This document shows, one piece after another, positions 7,660-11,099 of a DNA stretch of 11,099 nucleotides. The DNA is taken from contig CALEPU010000194.1 of assembly GCA_937913075.1 (NCBI GenBank), positions 1 through 11,099 of the forward strand. Direction: 5' to 3'. The translations under genes were made by a program, and so were the position numbers. The notes beneath the pieces were generated by a model. It was not told the DNA's origin. It ran no database searches and was given only the letters and a program-made list of their open reading frames with translations. The stretch's first letter is position 1; the number at the start of each line of letters is the position of its first letter. Source of the stretch: an uncultured Clostridia bacterium (GTDB taxonomy: Bacteria > Bacillota > Clostridia > Christensenellales > CAG-138).

Positions 7660-9054
7660 TTAATCCATCAGCTCTCCGACGAGCGAATTAAACCTTGTTC
7701 CGGTGATCCTTGCCCTGTGGTATGTGCCGATAAGGCTCTCATCGCCCTTGACATAGACCATCTTCAAGCAGCCCAGCTTACCGAAAAGCATCGGCTCGCC
7801 CCTTGTGTCAACGCCCTCGATAAGTATCTCGTCCTCGGTGCCGATGTACTTGTCGTTCGCACCGTTGACCGACTCAAGAATGACCTCGTTTAAAAGCGCA
7901 AGGCGCTGTTTCTTGATCTCCTCTGGGATCTGCCCATCCATCGAAGCAGCCTTTGTGCCCGGTCTTACGGAATAGGCGAAGGAATAAGCGGCAGAATAGC
8001 CGACCTTCCTAACAAGATCAAGCGTATCGTTAAGATCCTCGTCCGTTTCCGTCGGGAAGCCGACTATGATGTCGGTAGTGATCTCGATGCCCTGCACGTT
8101 CTCTCGCAGGTCTTTTACAAGGTCGAGATAATGCTCCCTTGTGTACCTGCGGTTCATAAGCTGCAATATGCGGTTGCTGCCGGACTGCACCGGCAAATGT
8201 ATATGGGGACAGACCTTATCGCACTCCGCCATAGCCATAACAAGCTCATGCGATAGGTCCTTCGGGTGCGAGGTCATGAACCTTAACCTGCGAAGTCCCT
8301 CGATTTCATTGACCCTGCGCAAAAGCTCCGGAAATTTGATCCCGTTGTCATCATAAGAATTGACGTTCTGACCAAGCAGTGTTACCTCGGTAAAGCCCTC
8401 TGCCTCTACGACGTGCCTGACTTCGGCGACGATATCCTCCGCCCTCCTCGACCTCTCACGCCCTCTGACGTAAGGAACGATGCAATAAGAGCAGAAATTG
8501 TTGCAGCCGTACATTATATTGACAAATGTAGAAAAGCCCTCGTTTCTTTTAATGGGCAGTCCCTCGGCTATTTCGCCCTCTATATCCTTTATCTCGAATA
8601 CTCTGCCGCCGTCCATGACCTTTTCAAGCATCTGAGGGAATATGTGCAGCTCGTTTGTGCCGAACACCAAATCAACGAAGGGGAACCGTGAGGCGAGCCG
8701 CTTTGCAACCTCGCGCTGCTGCATCATACAGCCGCAGACCGCGGTGATGAGAGCGGGATTATTCTGCTTTAATTCCTTAACAAAACCTACGTTGCCAAAG
8801 GTTCGTTTTTCGGCATGGTCCCTAATGCAGCATGTATTGAACAATATGAGGTCGGCGTCGTTCTTGGATACGGCCGGAACGTAGCCGACGCTTTCAAGCA
8901 TACCGGCTATCTTTTCGGAATCGTGTTCGTTCATTTGACAGCCATAAGTCTCAATATAATAACGAGGACTGACGCCCAAAAGCCTTTGGCGCAGCCGCTC
9001 GATAGCGCTGTATGACTCTTTTATTATTTGATCTTCAACAAACTTTGCCTGCAT
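7660..9054 (-). CDS. miaB: tRNA-2-methylthio-N6-dimethylallyladenosine synthase MiaB
   Basis: MiaB is a radical-SAM methylthiotransferase that converts i6A37 to ms2i6A37 in tRNA, the step after MiaA. With the start chosen here the product is 464 residues. Seen: the N-terminal MTTase domain with three cysteines for the auxiliary cluster (Cys39 in TYGCQMN, Cys75 in NTCCIRD, Cys109 in CGCM); the radical-SAM motif CNNFCSYC with Cys184, Cys188 and Cys191; VTLLGQNVNSY and ITTDIIVGFPTET in the barrel; and a C-terminal TRAM-like domain. A longer frame begins at 9081, but that ATG sits at or before the predicted transcription start and has no ribosome-binding site. GGAGG lies six bases before the ATG at 9054, and three before an adjacent ATG at 9057. 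It is the first gene of the operon. Confidence 0.97.
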   Translation of the reverse strand: MQAKFVEDQIIKESYSAIERLRQRLLGVSPRYYIETYGCQMNEHDSEKIAGMLESVGYVPAVSKNDADLILFNTCCIRDHAEKRTFGNVGFVKELKQNNPALITAVCGCMMQQREVAKRLASRFPFVDLVFGTNELHIFPQMLEKVMDGGRVFEIKDIEGEIAEGLPIKRNEGFSTFVNIMYGCNNFCSYCIVPYVRGRERSRRAEDIVAEVRHVVEAEGFTEVTLLGQNVNSYDDNGIKFPELLRRVNEIEGLRRLRFMTSHPKDLSHELVMAMAECDKVCPHIHLPVQSGSNRILQLMNRRYTREHYLDLVKDLRENVQGIEITTDIIVGFPTETDEDLNDTLDLVRKVGYSAAYSFAYSVRPGTKAASMDGQIPEEIKKQRLALLNEVILESVNGANDKYIGTEDEILIEGVDTRGEPMLFGKLGCLKMVYVKGDESLIGTYHRARITGTRFNSLVGELMD

Positions 9055-9060
9055 CATTTG

Positions 9061-9065
9061 CCTCC
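9061..9065 (-). promoter_or_regulatory. Ribosome-binding site that sets the miaB start
   Basis: GGAGG on the minus strand is followed by CAAATGATG. Spacing is three bases to the first ATG (9057) and six to the second (9054), so the second is preferred. It excludes the upstream ATG at 9081. Confidence 0.75.
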
Positions 9066-9085
9066 GTGCATAAAAATACATTATA

Positions 9086-9114
9086 ATTATACAACATTAT
9101 CACGCCCGTTTCAA
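9086..9114 (-). promoter_or_regulatory. Promoter of the miaB-mutS-mutL-miaA-hfq-ynbB operon
   Basis: On the minus strand, TTGAAA (9114-9109), a 17-base spacer and a perfect TATAAT (9091-9086) match a sigma-A-type promoter. Transcription would begin near 9079, giving a leader of about 25 bases that contains the miaB GGAGG. No other convincing promoter was seen inside the operon, although weak internal ones cannot be excluded. Confidence 0.8.
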
Positions 9115-9123
9115 TAAAAAAGC

Positions 9124-9151
9124 TTGAAATAACAAACAGCTCTGGTATAAT
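9124..9151 (+). promoter_or_regulatory. Promoter of the lipoprotein gene, extended -10
   Basis: TTGAAA (9124-9129), a 16-base spacer and TATAAT (9146-9151) preceded by TGG (9143-9145) form a sigma-A-type promoter with an extended -10 (TGnTATAAT). Transcription would begin near 9158, leaving about 23 bases of leader with the ribosome-binding site AAGGAG at 9166-9171. Its -35 box lies only nine bases from the -35 box of the divergent operon promoter. Confidence 0.8.
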
Positions 9152-9163
9152 TGTTTTATACCA
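9143..9163. repeat. Perfect inverted repeat over the -10 box and transcription start
   Basis: TGGTATAA (9143-9150) and TTATACCA (9156-9163) are perfect 8-bp complementary arms around TTGTT. The repeat covers the extended -10 element and the predicted start of the lipoprotein transcript, the place where a repressor would block RNA polymerase. It is AT-rich and has no T-tract after it, so a terminator is unlikely. It may be an operator; no specific regulator can be named. Confidence 0.5.
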
Positions 9164-9180
9164 ACAAGGAGTTTATTATC

Positions 9181-10524
9181 ATGGTCATTAAAAGAACAGT
9201 CAGCACCTTCACAATTCTTGTTATGCTTGCAGTACTTTTGCTCAGCATCGGCTGCTCGCTCGACAAGAGCGGCGATACCGCTCAACCCACTCAGGCTCCT
9301 GCGGTCTCGGAGTCCAATAAGGTCAAGGGCAATCCTGTTGTCATTTCGAGCAAAAACATCGATTATACTCTCTATGATTTCCGTAATGCGTATTACTCCA
9401 ACCAGTACTATATGTACATGCTCTACGGAGCGATCACGCCTTCGGACTATTTTGATATAGTCGTTATGGACGCTTCCTCCGTTGTATGCATTTATAACGC
9501 GGCGATAGAGAACGGCGTTCAGCTCGACTCAGACGAGTACGCTGCATTTGAAGAAGATTTTAATTCACAGCTTGAGAATATTATATCTCAGTACAAAAAC
9601 GATGTTGATGAATCGATAACAGATGACGACCTGCGGCGCGAGGAGGCGATCAAGCTCCTCAATGAAGATCTTGCCGCCGACGGGCTCGATTATGAAACCT
9701 TTATCGAGCTTGCAAGGAAAAACCTCCTCATGTATAAGATCACCGATAAATACTACGAGCAGCTCCGCGAAGAGATAGAGCTTTCCGAGGATGATATCAT
9801 CGCATATTTTAACGAGCAGCTTGAATCCTCTGAGGATATTTCAATGATCTCCTTTAAGGATGCTTATGAGGCATATGCGATGGGCTCCGGCGCCTTCCCC
9901 GTCTACATTCCCGACGATTGCTTCAGTGTCAACCACATACTTCTTCTTTTCGATCAATTCTCGGAAGACGGAAGCACTGGATACGATACGCATAGCCGAA
10001 ACGAAACCGAGGCAGAGCTTGAGTCCGCAATAGCAAACGCAGCAGATTTTGAAGCCTTTATGGCGCTCGAAAACGAATACGGCGAGGATCCCGGCATGGA
10101 TGACGAGGGCTACCGTGAGAACGGCTACATTATTCACGGCGATTATGATAACTATTATTATCCCGGATTTGTGTACGCCGCAATGAACCTCTATTACGGG
10201 AGCTGGTCTCCTTCGGATGACGTGATTTATGAAATACCCGATATAGAATTTTTCGAGCTTTTGGACGGCACCAAGGTCGTAAAGGTCGCAACAGAGCCGG
10301 GCATTCATTATATAATCGTAAACAAGGAGTTTAAAAAGGGTGCTGTTGAATATGAAATAGGCGACGCCCGCTGGCTGAGTTGGAGGGACGAGCTTGCAGA
10401 AACGAAGCTCGACGCTCAGTACGAGAAGCTTTTGGAGCAATGGAAGCTGCTCTATCCGTTAACCGATTATTCCGACGCTATCCGCTCGGAATTTGTTCAG
10501 GACGATGACGGCTCGGAGAAATAA
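9181..10524 (+). CDS. Lipoprotein with degenerate parvulin-type (PrsA/SurA-like) foldase domain
   Basis: A 447-residue exported lipoprotein, probably a folding helper for secreted proteins on the outer face of the membrane. Seen: a signal peptide with Lys-Arg near the start, a hydrophobic stretch (about 8-26) and a lipobox LLSIGC, then a Ser/Asp/Thr-rich spacer. Residues about 45-240 are acidic and helical, as in the SurA N-terminal domain. The region 250-378 has the landmarks of a PpiC-type rotamase: VNHILLLF at its start (His252), DFEAFMALENEYGEDPG in the middle and TEPGIHYIIV at its end (His376). The distance between the two histidine motifs, about 124 residues, is longer than usual, and the GGDLG(W/F) turn is not intact. 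The start is fixed by AAGGAG nine bases upstream; an ATG at 9151 lies in the promoter. Isomerase activity is doubtful; a chaperone-only role is possible. Confidence 0.75.
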   Translation: MVIKRTVSTFTILVMLAVLLLSIGCSLDKSGDTAQPTQAPAVSESNKVKGNPVVISSKNIDYTLYDFRNAYYSNQYYMYMLYGAITPSDYFDIVVMDASSVVCIYNAAIENGVQLDSDEYAAFEEDFNSQLENIISQYKNDVDESITDDDLRREEAIKLLNEDLAADGLDYETFIELARKNLLMYKITDKYYEQLREEIELSEDDIIAYFNEQLESSEDISMISFKDAYEAYAMGSGAFPVYIPDDCFSVNHILLLFDQFSEDGSTGYDTHSRNETEAELESAIANAADFEAFMALENEYGEDPGMDDEGYRENGYIIHGDYDNYYYPGFVYAAMNLYYGSWSPSDDVIYEIPDIEFFELLDGTKVVKVATEPGIHYIIVNKEFKKGAVEYEIGDARWLSWRDELAETKLDAQYEKLLEQWKLLYPLTDYSDAIRSEFVQDDDGSEK

Positions 10525-10561
10525 TCCATTGCCTAAAATCCTGCATTGATCTGACGAAGCT

Positions 10562-10610
10562 CATTAAAACAAGCATGGCGCAAAACCGGCAGCCATGCTT
10601 GTTTTTAATG
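10562..10610. terminator. Intrinsic terminator after the lipoprotein gene, possibly bidirectional
   Basis: CATTAAAACAAGCATGGC (10562-10579) pairs with GCCATGCTTGTTTTTAATG (10592-10610), an 18-bp stem with a single extra T, around a 12-base loop. The T-run at 10602-10606 serves the + strand. The A-run in the left arm gives four T on the other strand, so it could also stop minus-strand transcription. Confidence 0.85.
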
Positions 10611-10653
10611 AAAGGCGGTTATGTTCATCGATGAAGCAGCTCTTTTACATTAC

Positions 10654-10687
10654 AAAAAAATGCAGACGGGCGAATTACCCGCCTGCA
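10654..10687 (-). terminator. Intrinsic terminator of the minus-strand gene at the right edge
   Basis: Read on the minus strand, TGCAGGCGGG, a seven-base loop and CCCGTCTGCA form a 10-bp stem with one G-T pair, followed directly by seven T. It lies about 30 bases after the stop codon at 10717. The + strand has no T-tract after the hairpin, so it acts in one direction. The 43 bases between it and the neighbouring terminator hold nothing recognisable. Confidence 0.85.
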
Positions 10688-10716
10688 ATATAAGCCATTA
10701 GGCTGACAACTTAAAA

Positions 10717-11099
10717 TCAGTTGTTCTCGCCCTCCTCCGCGGCGGCGGAGAAATCACCAAGCAGATTTGCAAGGCTTGTGGTGGAGGACTGTACGGGAGG
10801 CAGCTCATAGTCTGCATCCTCGCGGCGGCGCCTCTCGGGACGCTCGGGACGATCGGTACGCTCAGTGCGCTCACGACGCTTCTCATCACGCTGCTGCGCC
10901 TGCTGCTGACGGGCCTGTGCCTCCTGCGCGCGCTTCTCGGCACGCTCGGCGGCTGCACGCTCACGCTCTTCCTTCTCGGCGCGGAGCTGCTCAGCGAGCT
11001 CGGGATCCTCCTCAAGCAATACCTCCTTGCGGCTCAGGCTAATGCGGCGCTGCTCGGGGCTGACCGCCTCGGGCGCGATGCCATAAATAAGCGCCGCCG
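10717..11099 (-). CDS. C-terminal end of a probable S1-type RNA-binding protein (5' end outside window)
   Basis: The frame stays open from the stop at 10717 to the window edge, about 126 codons, so this is a partial gene; the TTG at 11019 is internal. The first visible residues include SPEQRRISLSRKEVL, which resembles the last strand of an S1 RNA-binding domain (typically DPE..RISLS.K). A long, highly charged stretch rich in Glu, Arg, Ala and Gln follows, likely helical at first and then Arg/Pro/Glu-rich and disordered. The protein ends with YELPPVQSSTTSLANLLGDF and an acidic tail. The S1 reading rests on one short motif and is an inference; a different RNA- or ribosome-associated protein with a basic tail is possible. 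A strong terminator follows the stop. Confidence 0.55.
   Translation of the reverse strand, partial: AALIYGIAPEAVSPEQRRISLSRKEVLLEEDPELAEQLRAEKEERERAAAERAEKRAQEAQARQQQAQQRDEKRRERTERTDRPERPERRRREDADYELPPVQSSTTSLANLLGDFSAAAEEGENN

Noticed and set aside
9151..9180. Ten-residue N-terminal extension of the lipoprotein
   Set aside because: Its ATG overlaps the -10 box and precedes the predicted transcript start; AAGGAG and the signal peptide fit the ATG at 9181.
9841..10440. 199-codon open frame on the minus strand
   Set aside because: It is antisense to the lipoprotein gene, with hydrophobic, cysteine-rich composition typical of a reverse-strand shadow.
10698..11042. Overlapping open frames on both strands at the right edge
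   Set aside because: They are shadows of the Arg/Glu-rich reading frame, whose skewed codon composition keeps other frames open; only the frame ending at 10717 has a plausible protein end and a terminator behind it.
1..11099. CRISPR arrays, insertion sequences, tRNA or rRNA genes, riboswitches, defence or toxin-antitoxin genes
   Set aside because: Looked for on both strands; no repeat arrays, transposase motifs, tRNA-like cloverleaf regions or long structured leaders were seen, and almost all the sequence is covered by recognised housekeeping genes.

Overview
The window looks like core chromosome from a Gram-positive anaerobe of the Clostridia (Bacillota). The evidence is the gene set, purine-rich ribosome-binding sites, TTGACA/TATAAT-like promoters, intrinsic terminators and a PrsA-like lipoprotein. 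Base composition looks close to even by eye. Genus cannot be named from the sequence alone.

Layout, left to right: (1) the C-terminal half of a LexA-type SOS repressor on the + strand, cut by the window start; (2) a terminator hairpin shared by convergent genes; (3) a tightly packed minus-strand operon, in transcription order miaB - mutS - mutL - miaA - hfq - ynbB-type PLP enzyme (9054 down to 526), with gaps of at most 24 bases or short overlaps; (4) a compact divergent promoter region (9086-9163) with a good sigma-A-type promoter on each strand and an inverted repeat over one -10 box; (5) a + strand lipoprotein with a degenerate, enlarged parvulin (PrsA/SurA-like) domain; (6) two back-to-back intrinsic terminators; (7) the C-terminal end of a minus-strand protein that leaves the window, probably an S1-type RNA-binding protein with a highly charged tail.

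The operon joins three functions. MutS and MutL carry out mismatch recognition and strand nicking. MiaA and MiaB perform consecutive steps of tRNA A37 modification (i6A, then ms2i6A). Hfq binds RNA. LexA next door belongs to the DNA-damage response but is transcribed toward the operon and has its own promoter outside the window.

I found no mobile element, CRISPR array, RNA gene, toxin-antitoxin or defence module, and no convincing new multi-gene system. The points most worth checking are local: an Hfq whose Sm1 motif has lost the conserved glycine and gained one residue, a roughly 40-residue acidic insertion in MutS, a weakened clamp-binding motif in MutL, the enlarged parvulin domain, and the operator-like repeat in the divergent promoter. 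Start sites for miaB, hfq and the lipoprotein are set from ribosome-binding and promoter signals rather than from the longest open frame.
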